This document shows positions 47,805 to 59,198 of a stretch of DNA of 64,000 nucleotides, one piece after another; the first letter of the stretch is position 1, and every line of letters starts with the position of its first letter. Under the pieces are notes generated by a model. That model was not told the DNA's origin. It saw only the letters and a program-made list of their open reading frames with translations, and did no database searches. A program made the position numbers and the translations under genes. Origin of the DNA: Pochonia chlamydosporia 170 (Eukaryota > Ascomycota > Sordariomycetes > Hypocreales > Clavicipitaceae); the NCBI RefSeq assembly GCF_001653235.2, contig NC_035790.1, positions 1,240,001 to 1,304,000 on the forward strand, given 5' to 3'.

Positions 47805-49622
47805 ATGAAGGGCGAGGTAAGAATTTGGTATTTTGCCTCGAGCCACCATGCTGCTGTTATATACACACACTGTGGTTTTGCTCCACCACAACTCTTCCCC
47901 CTGATCTCGATGCCCTTTGCTGTGTGGTGTTCGAGGAAGCTGCAGCTTTTGCTAATTGACGTCGCCATAGATTCTTCACCTTCACCTGGGCCAGGCTGGT
48001 GTCCAGCTGGGCAACTCTGCTTGGGAGCTGTAAGTCAAGCTTTGTCCAACGCTGCCCGTGCTATTTATACATTCCCATTTGCTGTGTTGGTAAAACAATG
48101 TCTCTAACCATTGTCGATATAGCTACCTTCTCGAGCACGGCCTTGGCCCTGATGGCCGCCCCGATCCCAACGCGAAGGATGTTGGCGACCCAGGTTCTTT
48201 CGAGACCTTCTTCACCGAAACCAGCAATGGCAAGCATGTTCCTCGATCCATCTTTATGGATCTCGACCCCTCTCCTATTGACGAGATCCGAACTGGTGCC
48301 TACCGCCAGCTCTTCCACCCCGAACTGTTGATCAGCGGAAAGGAGGATGCTGCCAACAATTATGCTCGTGGTCACTACACCATTGGAAAGGAAATGGTTG
48401 ACAATGTCATGGAGCGCGTTCGCCGCGTCACTGGTGAGTAGACAAGACTAGCCCAGACCGACACTCTACTGGCATCAATGTCAGCAAGGAGAGAGATATA
48501 GATGCTCTACACCTGTTGGTGATTTTGCGATATGAAGTTTGAATTCTGATTACTCTATGCATAGACAACTGCAACTCTCTTCAGGGTTTCCTGATCTTCC
48601 ACTCCTTTGGTGGCGGTACTGGTTCAGGTTTCGGAGCTCTTATGCTGGAGCGTCTGGCTACTGAGTATGGCAAGAAGACCAAGCTCGAGTTTGCCGTTTA
48701 CCCGTCGCCTCGTACCAACACTTCAGTTGTTGAGCCTTACAATGCTGTCTTGTCCACTCACAGCACCATTGAGAATTCTGACTGCACCTTCCTCGTCGAT
48801 AACGAAGCTGTCTACGACATCTGCCGCCGCAACCTCGACATCACCCGCCCCTCTCACGAGCACCTCAACCGTCTCATCGCCCAAGTTGTGAGCTCAATCA
48901 CCTCGTCTTTGCGTTTCGACGGTGCTCTCAATGTCGATCTCAATGAGTTCCAGACCAACTTGGTTCCTTACCCGCGTATCCACTATCCCTTGATCAGCTA
49001 CGCACCCGTTGTTTCTGCCTCCAAGAGCAAGCATGAGAGCTTCAAGGTTGCCGACCTCACCTTCCAGTGTATGTACCTACCCTTATAGAACCCCATGGCA
49101 CGGGACATTCGATTCCTCAATCCATACTAACATGGCTGAAACACAGGCTTCGAGCCGAACAACCAGATGGTTGTTTGCGACCCTCGCAATGGCAAGTACA
49201 TGGCTGTGGCTCTCCTGTACCGCGGTGACGTTGTTCCCCGCGACTGCACCGCCGCCATTGCCCAGGTTAAGGCCAAGGCCTCGTTCAACCTGGTCGAATG
49301 GTGCCCTACCGGTTTCAAGCTCGGAATCAACTACCAAAAGCCCATGGCTGTCCCCGCTCCTGCCGAAGACGGCGCCCTCGCATCCGTCGAGCGATCCGTC
49401 TCCATGCTTTCCAACACCACCGCCATCGCTGAGGCCTGGTCCCGACTTGACCACAAGTTCGACCTCATGCACAGCAAGCGTGCCTTCGTCCACTGGTACG
49501 TCGGTGAGGGTATGGAGGAAGGTGAATTCACCGAAGCCCGAGAGGATCTTGCTGCCCTCGAGAAGGATTACGAGGAGGTTGCTGCCGATGGTATCGAGGC
49601 CGAGGAGGAGCTCGAGTACTAA
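47805..49622 (+). CDS. Alpha-tubulin
   Basis: Five exons, 47805-47816, 47971-48029, 48123-48433, 48565-49068 and 49147-49622, encode 453 residues. The first coding exon is 12 bases (MKGE), joined to [26 protein letters not shown]. The GTP-binding tubulin signature [16 protein letters not shown] is intact. The catalytic Glu that alpha-tubulin uses to trigger hydrolysis on beta lies in the [19 protein letters not shown] helix region. The acidic tail ends EEELEY, keeping the C-terminal Tyr of alpha-tubulins. It forms the alpha/beta dimer of microtubules for mitosis, nuclear movement and hyphal transport. The position 40 lysine loop region ([11 protein letters not shown]) follows a different sequence from animals, as in fungi. 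Fungi often have two alpha-tubulins; which one this is cannot be decided here. Confidence 0.98.
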
Positions 49623-50144
49623 GGGAATGTCGACAATCACTACAATGCTACCCCAGTTATGGAGCTGAATTCTCGACGTTTGATTGACCTTCTGCCATCA
49701 CGCAGTACAAAACTCCTAGTATGCATTTGTTGAACGGAGATTTCGACCCTACCGGCTTTAGTGTCACTCATGTTGAGGCTGGCGAACGTAACGGGGTATT
49801 GTGGGAACGAGTTCGGGATCCTTTGGGAATATGAGAAAAAGCCCTTTTCCTTTATTAATTGGAAGCCATACCTAATAGATAGGCAGTTTGCGCCACGTTT
49901 GTTTGACAGGCAGGCGAAATTGATGTTGAGATATCCCTTTGAGTGGCTCATTTTGCGAGTGTTATTTTTGTACTGCTTTGAGAAATTGTCCGTAGCTCAT
50001 CCGTCACATGTACTTGAATGACACGTCTTGACTTGTGTCTTGTTGAGAAACAGGGATGTTGAAAAAATGATTATGATATCCTGCTTTTAGAAACCAACTA
50101 TGCTCAATATACACAAACGCCAATAATGTACATCAAGTAGCTTC
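49623..50144. other. Convergent 3' ends, alpha-tubulin and NOP12
   Basis: AT-rich 3' untranslated sequence of both genes. No additional gene. Confidence 0.6.
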
Positions 50145-51964
50145 CTATGAAGTCTTCTTCCTCCATTCTGCTGCTCTCCGTGTCCCTCTATTCTTGGGCT
50201 TCCCTTTACCCTTCTTCTTGCCAAACTTCAAGTCCTTGGGTCTGCCGTCTTTGGACGAGGCACGATTACCCTCAAACACAAGCTTTTGGTTGCCTGTGCC
50301 GTTGATACCTTCGCCGCCAGATTTCTTGCGGTGGATGAACCCTCCAGCGCGACCGAGGAGTCTGTTTGCTCTGCCGGCGGCGGCTTGTTGCTCGGGTGTC
50401 AATTTCGGGGTGTATTTTGTGTTGCGGGCCTTGGTGTCGGCGGCATTCGCCTTTGCTTGCGCGCGTTCTTGGGCATTGGTCGTCTTGCGAGGGTCCTTGG
50501 CTCGTGTTACGCGGAGCTTGCGGGGGAGCATGGGTGGGAATTTCTTGCCGTCGTGGAGGAGAGCGGCTTCGACGTCGTTGGCGTCCTGGAATGGTGGTTA
50601 GATGGGTGGTGGCGGGTTTGGGCAATTGTATGGAACTTACGTAGAATTGGACATAGGCGAAGCCTTTGCCGACTCTGGTCTTGGGGTCGCGGACGACACG
50701 GACATTTTCGACTTTACCAGTCTTGCTGAATGTTCGCCATAGACCTTCTTCGATATCAGACGGGACCTTGGTGCGCTTCTTTTCGACCGTTTCGCCGTCT
50801 TCGTTGGTGTTGACGACGGTTTCGTCGTCGACAAAGCCTAGGTTGCCGACGAACACGCAGCGGCGATGATCCGTAGGGCTGGGGTGCGCGACGCTGTCTA
50901 CACGGAGATGTCGACCCAGAACCTCGGTGCCGTTAAGCTTGGATATGACTGCTCGGGCTGCCGCCGCGGTCGAGAAGACAGCATATGCGTTGGCAGACTT
51001 GGTGGTAGCGCCCATGAGTGACTTTGTGATGAAGGCGGCTCTTTTGGGCATGGAACCCGTAGAGAAGGCGACGGATCTAAAACGGATGGATTCGAATTTT
51101 TGGATAGGCATGTCGTGAGGGTCTAGAGCAGTGGAAAGATGGGTGATGAGCGTCTTCCTAGCGGCTTTGGAGGAGATGGCTTCTGTAGAGACGTTGGCGA
51201 GGAAGACTGTTCGCGAGGCCTTTTCGAGATCCGAATCTTTGGATTCTTGTGCCAAGCTTTCGTGAACCGGGACAGCATCGTTCTCATCTGCCTTGTCCTT
51301 GTCCTCAGCCTTTTGCCGCTTGCCAGACGGTTCCTCCTCCTCATCTTTGGTTAAACCAGCCATGTACTTCGCTTCCAAATCTTCGTTGTCATCTTTTCTC
51401 TTTCGTTTTCTCTCGCGCCTGGGTTGATTATCATCTTCATCCTCACCAGCTTCGAGTTCTTGTTCTTCAGCATCAGCCATGGATACATCAGCCTGCTTCT
51501 CCTCGTCGGCGTCCTCATCTGAGCCGCTGCTCTCGTTGTTCGAAGACTCTTCCTCATCGTCTTTATCGTAATCTAGCTCCTCGCTAATTTCTGAAAGCTG
51601 CTCATCGTCACCTTCTGGCTCGTCGTCGTCCTTGGCCTCAGACTTGTCGATTGTCGTTGGCGCATCGCGGGGCTTCTTCTCCAGCAAGGCAGAATACCGG
51701 GATGTCGAAGGTGCCTGTACAGGACCAGACTGCAAGGCATTAGCTTCAATTCACATATTTATTGATAAATTCCCAGTCTAATTCGTGAACGTACACTGCT
51801 GGCAAAAAGAGCGTTGAGAGTGGGGTCAATTGCCTTGGATGAGACCTGCAACACTGAAGTTCTGAGATAGGCTGTTAGTGATGCAATTATTGACGACTAT
51901 GTGAAATGTTGCACAAGAAGGCAGGAAATGAAACCATTGCAGCTTCAACATACTTTTTCGCCAT
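50145..51964 (-). CDS. NOP12: Nucleolar protein 12, two-RRM ribosome biogenesis factor
   Basis: Four exons, 51964-51954, 51861-51795, 51729-50641 and 50585-50145, encode 535 residues. The first coding exon is 11 bases (MAK plus two bases of the next Lys codon), and the second gives [22 protein letters not shown], matching the Nop12 start. Residues about 60-130 are very acidic with a basic patch (RRERKRKRK). RRM1 spans about 199-306, with a divergent and expanded loop, and RRM2 about 315-420, with RNP2 CVFVGNLGF and RNP1 KGFAYVQFY. The C-terminal 130 residues are Lys/Arg/Gly-rich. In yeast Nop12 helps 5.8S/25S rRNA maturation in the nucleolus. All junctions are in frame. Confidence 0.93.
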
Positions 51965-52923
51965 CTTCAGAAAGCAATGGCCGCGTTGCAGAATGATTAT
52001 GAAATTTTTGGGCTGGTCCGCCTTGTAGTGTTCTTCACTGGGCGATTTCTACCGCCACGAAAAAAAATACGATTCCCCAAATATTTTTTTGGCCAGTGGA
52101 GGCAGGAGCAAGCGCAGTTTGGCAACACAGGCAAGTCGCAGATGGGGCCGGGCCAGAGCGCCAACACCAACTTGGCCTAGTAACATCAGAGCCTCGCGAC
52201 CGGAAGAATGCGTCATTGGCTTCACGTCCGCGGCTGGCTGCGCAAGGTCCCCATGACCTCGGTTCTGCCATAGCTCACCGCTCGATGGGCCGTCATTTGC
52301 CTGCCCGCTCTCGGTTCTGGTGGGCTGGCACCTCAGGTGCTACCTGTGAAGTGCGGCCAAGCGATGTACACCCACGCTGCTGTGTGCTGATGCCCACCAG
52401 CGCAGACCAAACATTCCGCTGGCTTTACCACCAGACTCCACCGCTGTGACTGCTGTGACTGCCCCAAAGACCGGATCGAACTGTCACAGTCGCCGATTCT
52501 GCGCGAAAGCCGCCCTCCCTCTCACTCTTCCTCTTGCTCCTCCGTTACCACCACCAACACACCACCCCCTCAATAACTCGACAGCTCTTCTCTTTGATTG
52601 TTTCCTTCCCTGAAGTGTTTGCGACGTTTTTGCCAATTCTACTTCTGGACCGACGCCAACCTCGCCTTGCCAGCTGCAGATCCTACCGCCGTTGGACGAA
52701 ACCTGCCCGCCGGCTTCTTTTTTCCCTCCCAGCTCTTCTGCTCCTTCCTGGACCACCGTGCTGCCGCCCTGCAAAGCTTCCCACCCACCTCGCCATTGCT
52801 TGCACTAGCAGAGATTCCTTCTGTCACCGGAGCAGAGACAGTGGTTTTGGTCTACTGCATTGAGAGCTTCTCACAGACAAGCCTCCAACGCGATCGAGCG
52901 TCCACCTTGGAGCCCTAGCAGCC
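51965..52923. other. Divergent promoter region, NOP12 and DEP1
   Basis: Holds the two promoters. The right half (about 52500-52920) is pyrimidine-rich and may be a DEP1 leader; frames in it are not supported as coding. Confidence 0.5.
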
Positions 52924-55088
52924 ATGGTGGCCACTGCCGCTGTGCGCGGCACACTGTCGCCTCCGGGGGCCGGTGAAGCTGATATTGAGGACAGCAATGT
53001 CTCCAGCCCTCTTAGCGAGGTTGAAGACGGTGATGCCAACGACGACGATATCGAGCACATGCAGATTGACGGCCGGGTGAACGACGCCGACAATTCCAGT
53101 GCTAGTGGGGAGGACCAGCCCGACGAGGACAACAAGAGTGACGGCTCCGACTCCGACACCGACAGCGCTCTATCCGACGCCGGTTCTGACGACAATTCGG
53201 AGGCCAATGATACCGAGGCCGAGACAGAGAGGCTCTACGACACACCGCGAAACCAACGACAGCGAGACGTCGTAGTTGATCAATACAACCAAGGTCAGGT
53301 TTTCGAACATACTCCTAGCAAACTACGAAGCGCCTCGAGGTTGATTGGCGGCGATGACAACAACCGCGATGACGAATCTTTGTCAGGTGATGATGCTTCA
53401 GTAGCCTCCGGCGACGATTCTCCTACCAAACCCGCTGCTAGCAAGGACACTAGCGTCGATGGAGAAGGGAAACAAGACTCCCAAGAAAGAAAAAGAAAGC
53501 GATCCCCAATGGCGGATCAGTCCGAATCAGATCAGCCTCTCCGAAAGCGGATTACTTCTGTCGGGGCAGCCGACACCGGTGCGGACGCCGAAACCCCAAT
53601 GGACGACGACACAACGCCAGCCATTCTCCGAAGCGGGGATCAGTCTGCTGGGGAAGAAGACGACGCTTCTGCGGTCAACCAAGAGGTGGCAACTGACGGT
53701 GAGCGACCGGGTAAGGAAGCTCGAGCCTCTAAGAAGATCACCCGGAACGTGTTGAAGAGAAAGGCTGGATCTGGTGACAATTCCCCCAGCGAAACACCTG
53801 GACCCGACAACAATGGCGAACAAATAGACACTGCGGAGGAAGAGGAAGATGCAGAGCAACGGAATGAAGACATTGAAGGCGAGGCGGACGAAGCTGACGC
53901 AGCAGCCAAGAGCATTGAAGAGGGTATGCGAATATAGCCCGTCGGTCCACATGAAATGACGACAAAATTATCTTTGCTAACCATTATTTGTTACAGCCGA
54001 GAAAAAGAACGCTGCTTTCAAGGACTGGACTCACATCGAAGAAATGTTTGGTCTATTTAGAGACAGGTTTGTCTTCCTCACTGTTCCAAAAATTTCCACA
54101 GCAACTAACTGTACACCATCCTAGACTATACAAAGACCGACTGCAACGGCTTGAAGAGGAGGAGCAATCATTGCTGGCAGCGGTTCCGACTCACCCGGAG
54201 TACCTTAATATGAAGCAGTGCTTAGATGACCGATATGACAAGAAGGTACGAGAGATCAATCATGAACTTGTCTTTCGAGTTGAGGCACACGAACGACGCG
54301 CTGTGGCAATACGAGCCCAAGTTTGGAGTCAATTCTTTCAGGCAGTTCGTGAAAAACGTGAAGCAGCATTGGAGTCGCTCAACCGCCAATGGTACGAGAT
54401 CCAGACAGCGAGGAGAACGGCACATAGTCTCCCTGACTACGGACTGCTCTTCCCCAAGGACCAAGTGCAACGAGTACGAAATGCTATTGCGTACAACACA
54501 GAGGTCTCAACTCTCGCTGGGCTTGCAAAATATGAAGGCTTCCCTGCAGGTCCCGAACTGAAAGGAGCCTCGACGGCGGAAGCTGAAGCTGATTTTGGTG
54601 CTATCGAGGTATGTGCCACTTGATCCTCACCTGCAGTCATATGAAGCCTCCCTCCTGACTTCTCCTTGCAATTGTAGCAAGTCCGACGAAACCGGCAGAA
54701 AAACATGGCGCCGCTACGGGACGACTACCCGAACCAAACATTTCGGCTAGGTCCGGTGGGAGAACAGTTCATCAAGGACACACCATGGGCGAACCCGAAC
54801 CACTCCTCGCACAAAACGCATCCACAACCGGTAGCAGATAATGTACAAGCTGCCAGCGGGTCAACAGGTCGACCAAATCAACTAGCCCCTCACGCAACAG
54901 TTGCGCCTTCGAATACGAAAACTACAATTGATAGCCAGACGCCGATACGTAAGTCACCAGCGGTGCCACATCGAATGTCCGAATCACCAGAGTTATCAAG
55001 GTCCATATTGAGCCCTGCGGCGCACCAGATTAAACGGGTGGGAAGCATACCAAATATCAGCCGAGGCTCAAAAGCTGCAGCTGTATAA
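52924..55088 (+). CDS. DEP1: Dep1-type, Sds3-like subunit of the Rpd3L histone deacetylase complex
   Basis: Four exons, 52924-53923, 53997-54066, 54125-54608 and 54678-55088, encode 654 residues. The first third (about 1-330) is acidic and Ser-rich low complexity with scattered basic patches. The conserved Sds3-like region spans about 334-515: FKDWTHIEEMFGLFRDRLYK, EEEQSLLAAVPTHPEYL, then a helical KKVREINHELVFRVEAHERR and WSQFFQAVREKREAALE. A basic, Pro/Ser-rich tail follows, starting QVRRNRQKNMAPLRDDYP. Sds3/Dep1/BRMS1 proteins form the dimeric core that links Sin3 to the Rpd3 deacetylase. The 655-codon length exceeds yeast Dep1 mainly because of the disordered N terminus. Dep1 rather than Sds3 is my preferred call from the layout, but the paralogues are similar. 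Confidence 0.88.
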
Positions 55089-55687
55089 GCGCTTAGCTGA
55101 TAATTCCCACAAGGTTTAGGTGTGGTGGGCTGTTTTTGCATTTCACTTGGACTGTTGCTGGCAAACTGATTTCAAACGGATACTGTGATACCCAGAAGAA
55201 TATGTTGGCTTTGGTTTGGTATATATGCATATTGTTTTATTCTCTGCACAAGAAACTTGGGTCGACTTGGGTCGAAAACAGTTTTGCATGGGTGGCGCGC
55301 TGTGTTTTTACATTATTTTACGCGAGCGGATTATGATGAACTGGAATCAGCGGTCGGGAACGCTCGGGAACGCTTGAATAGCTGTACAAAAGGCGGGTAG
55401 CATAGTTATGTCCGTTTATTCATACATGGTACAAAAAGATGGTGGTGGTGTATGTCGCTATCTATACATATAGGTGGCCAGCTCTTACGGGAGGCGTTCG
55501 TGGCAGGCAAACTGCAGCATATGACAGTTTTCGATTTCCTTCACAAATGACCTATTCTCCCCCCCTGGATTCTCGTGATGTAGCCGGTGATGAACTGTGT
55601 CAGGTTTCGCGTAGCTGAGAATGTCATCTGCCTTTGTTTGTACAATGGAAAAACCTCACACAAACTTGTGCGCGGAGGCTTGGTTCC
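55089..55687. other. Convergent 3' ends, DEP1 and COA3
   Basis: No gene visible; short frames only. Confidence 0.55.
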
Positions 55688-56036
55688 TCATTTTGCAGGC
55701 AAAGGCTTGTGTGGCGTATCGGGAACTTTGACATCATCGAAATCGTCTTGACCGACAGCTCTTAATGTGTACCAATCTGTTCCGGTGAGTTAGATGGTTG
55801 ATGCTCAACTGCCGCCGCATAGAGTTGATCCTTACATATGCCTCCTACCACTGTAAGAAGACCTAGGCCGGTGAATGCATTCTTAAATAAGTACGGTCGG
55901 CGTGCGCGGATAAGCGCTGGACCTTGTCGATACCGGCGATCGTAGTAGGTTGAGTGTCCGCTGTTCGAGATGATCAATTAGCAGCTATTCCAAGGGTGCA
56001 TGGAAATTTCTTTTGGGGGATCGCGAACCCAGCCAT
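55688..56036 (-). CDS. COA3: Cytochrome c oxidase assembly factor 3
   Basis: Three exons, 56036-56029, 55960-55836 and 55776-55688, give a 73-residue protein too short and too split to appear as a long frame. The 8-base first exon (MA plus two bases) uses donor GTTCGC, weaker than the others, so the very start is the least certain part. The body STYYDRRYRQGPALIRARRP, then YLFKNAFTGLGLLTVVGGIYWYTLRAVGQDDFDDVKVPD, is characteristic of fungal Coa3. A Tyr/Arg-rich stretch precedes one membrane span (about 31-48), and a VGQDDF motif follows it in the intermembrane space. Coa3 works with Cox14 and Mss51 to couple Cox1 translation to complex IV assembly in the inner membrane. It is divergent from PTA1. 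Confidence 0.85.
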
Positions 56037-56765
56037 GTTGATATGCAGCCAATTTTTGGAGGAAGATTTGGATTAGCTTTGCTTAAATGTAGAACAAAAG
56101 CCCACGAAAGCAACTTGTTGCTACGATACACAATGAATCCTGCCAAGCAAGTTTCCTGTTGTGAATGGCATGATGGATATTCGAAGTTGAGTGACCCGGC
56201 TCGGCTTATTATCGGCTAAATGCAGACTGACGTATAGAATACAGGGAGGTTGAGCTGGCTGGTGCTCACTTGAGCAAGTGGTCAGGCACGGCCGACCTCA
56301 GCCAAAGCTGGGCTCCATGCCAGCAGTGGGTCTTCAATCCACGTCTCATCTGGTTCCCAAAACCTTGACCACGCTTCCAGCTCTAGACACTTATACCCAG
56401 ACAAACGCACGACACAATTCTCGTCCACCGGCTTCGCTGCGGCTCGTTACTACGGCTGTGTTGAGACGGTCCGTCTTTCGCCTCGATCCTTCCTCGCGGC
56501 CCTGGCGCTCACGATTAAGGTCCAGAGCATGGGGGATGGATGACCGCTAAACCTGGCATCCAGAGGCTTTGTCGCGCGACCACGAAGCGGCATCATCCGA
56601 TTCAAGAGCACTCTCGACCTCATGCCCTTGCAATTTCATTTTCGTCGTACAACGTGACAAGCAGACAGACCGTTTAATTGATGCGATCCTTGATATCGAT
56701 TTCCATTGTCGAATAGGAACACGAAGCAACTACCTTAGGCTGCGGCCGCGACAAACGTCGCTGCA
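56037..56765. other. Divergent promoter region, COA3 and PTA1
   Basis: A 729-base interval that must contain both promoters. No gene or clear repeat seen. Confidence 0.55.
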
Positions 56766-59198
56766 ATGAGCTCCAATCTGTCCGTCCCGGAGCAGATCCG
56801 ACAGCTCAATGATGCGCGAAAGCTGGTGCTTGGCGATGTTAAGTATTATCCGAGTGTTGTGAGAGGTCTTCTTCCGATCATTGGTCCCAATGCGCACATC
56901 GAGCTTCGACGATGGGGGGCCGAGTTTTTGGCAGAGGCGTTTTCAACGCCTGCGCTGCCAAATGGGGAGAAGGAGACGATGCAGTTGTACGTGCTGGCGA
57001 CCGTGGAGTCGCTTCTGGAGAATGAGAGGGAGGACCCTCAGGTTTTGCGGAGTGTTATTCAGACAGCAGCCAGTATTTACCCGCTTGCATTGCGGTGGAT
57101 GTAAGTTGGAAGACGCGCTTGTCCTTTGAGGGGTGAATGTGGCAACAGGAGTGCGAGCTAATCGATGAAATTTTACAGAATAAATAACGGATACGATACG
57201 GTCACATGGGACAAGATGTTGAGCATTAAACAGAGAATACTGCGACTATGGGAAAACGCAGTCCCTTCGGTGCGAATCAGCTGTATAAAGTTCGCCCAAA
57301 GAGTCGTTCTTGCGCAGACCGTCTCAACGGGTGCTGAATATCGAGTGCGTATTATACAACTCTACTTGAGCTTCATTTTCGTGAAACTTACCCTGATTAC
57401 AGCATGCTGGAACTCTTGATGTCTCACTAGACAAGGTTCCCCCTAATCATCAGTCGCTCGATCCTAGAAATCTCGAGGCTGAAGCTTCCGGACTTCTTGA
57501 TCGTATGCTTGGCGTTTTACAGGAGAGCACGTACGTCTAGTGGTATTCCCTCTCTCTCGTTGATGGAGCTAATTTCAAGATAGTGACGCTCTCGTTGTTG
57601 ACGCTACACTCAACTGTCTGTCAATCCTTGTACGAACCAGACCTGCGACTTCCAGCCGAATTATCAACGCCCTTCTTAGCTTCAACCCCCTACAATTAGC
57701 AAACTCTCCATTGACACCGAGGAGTAAAGTCATGATAAAGTCCATGGAGAAGACTGCGAGATTATTACTTTTGCATCTCACCAAGCGGGATCCTCATAAT
57801 CCCATTGTACCGAGGATACACCAACACATTGAACGTACCATGCGCATGGTGATGGAAGTCTTGGACGACTCTGGCAGAAAGCGACCACTAGATGCTCAAC
57901 AACATGACGGCTATGACGCCAAACGACAGCGAGTAACTGGGTCACATATCCCACAAATCCCATCCCTTGGGCCTGGGCCACACAGCTTGGCCGATATATT
58001 TACACTCGTAGGCCACGATGGTTTAAAGTCGTTTGACTTGTCACAGGTCCCGGCTGCCATGGTAGCAAAGGTTACTGTCACTGCATTGTCACGAATAGAC
58101 CCTCAATTATTGTCCAAGGCCGTTGACGGCGTTCGGGCAAGGCTGACTACATTAGCTAATGCTCCCGCTCCGGAATTAAACCCCAATACTGCGCCGCTGG
58201 GTGTCGATGACGACGATGACGACTATGAACCTGATTTCTATCAAGCGGAAGATACCGAGCAAATTCTGAACAAGCTGGACGGTGCATCGCCATCACTACC
58301 CTCGGAACTGACTGCTCTGGATGGCGGACTGTCCCTTACATCATTCAGCTTACCCCAACCGCCCCAGCTTACACCAGAATTGGCGCTGAGCGCTGGAAGC
58401 GGAACCGTAGCAAAGGTGGTTGACATGATGAAATCACTGGAGGAACCCGCCGCGAAGAAGAACAAAGCCGGTTTCATCCGATTGGCAGCCAGCTCAGGGA
58501 GCAAAGATGCCTGGATGACCATATTGACTCGACTTGCAACACGAGCTTCCACTGGATTGGAGGAAATTTCTGTCAAAGGAGAGGAAGACGAATCATTACG
58601 ACAACCGTGTCTAAGCAGCAATATTCGAGAAGTCCTGTATAACTACGTCATGGAGGATTTTCGAAAACATATCGATGTCGCTGTGTCATGGCTCTGTGAG
58701 GAGTGGTATAATGACAAAATGCAAGCTCGATTGGGCGGCGATCACCCAAAGAATTACGAGAAGAATACATTGCGACTGATAAATGGGTTTCTTCCGTACC
58801 TACACCCGCAAGACAAGATCTTGACAAGATTCCTAAGCGAAATACCGGAGCTTAATCGTGCAATGCTTTCTAGAGTCAAGGACATGTGTCGGGACCCTAG
58901 CGTCACGCAACTGGCCCTGACGAGTTTGCTGTATCTGGCGATGATGCGACCTCCTGTGAAAGAACTAGCCCTCGACACTGTACAGGATATTTGGACGGAA
59001 TGTAAGTTCCAGACCCCTTTGTCATCTTTCAGCCATTTCTTCAGCCTTTTGCTAATGATTCGACTAGTCGAGGATGCCAGACCAATGGCGGGCAAGTACT
59101 TGTCCAAGTACCGGCCTGGATTCGTGGAGGCGGCCGAAGCCAATGCCAACAGAGACAACTCCGGTTTGGAATCGTCAGGAACGGCCATTGCAACATAA
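56766..59198 (+). CDS. PTA1: Symplekin/Pta1, scaffold of the mRNA 3'-end processing complex
   Basis: Five exons, 56766-57100, 57179-57344, 57403-57530, 57584-59001 and 59068-59198, encode 725 residues. The first 330 residues are helical HEAT-like repeats with the Symplekin/Pta1 N-terminal pattern (IELRRWGAEFLAEAF, WDKMLSIKQRILRLWENAVPS, VRISCIKFAQRVVL, LDRMLGVLQES). A linker with KRPLDAQQHDGYDAKRQRV probably carries a nuclear localisation signal. An acidic patch (DDDDDDYEPDFYQAEDTE) follows. The C-terminal helical part has HIDVAVSWLCEEWYNDK and WTEFEDARPMAGKYLSKYRP. Pta1/symplekin bridges CPF/CPSF with Ssu72 and CF IA in cleavage and polyadenylation in the nucleus. All junctions were checked for phase; the last exon pair is fixed by the F-E-D-A-R continuation. 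Confidence 0.93.

Noticed and set aside
52534..52863. Frames of about 100 codons before DEP1
   Set aside because: Pyrimidine-rich leader sequence; translations are Leu/Ser/Phe-rich without motifs.
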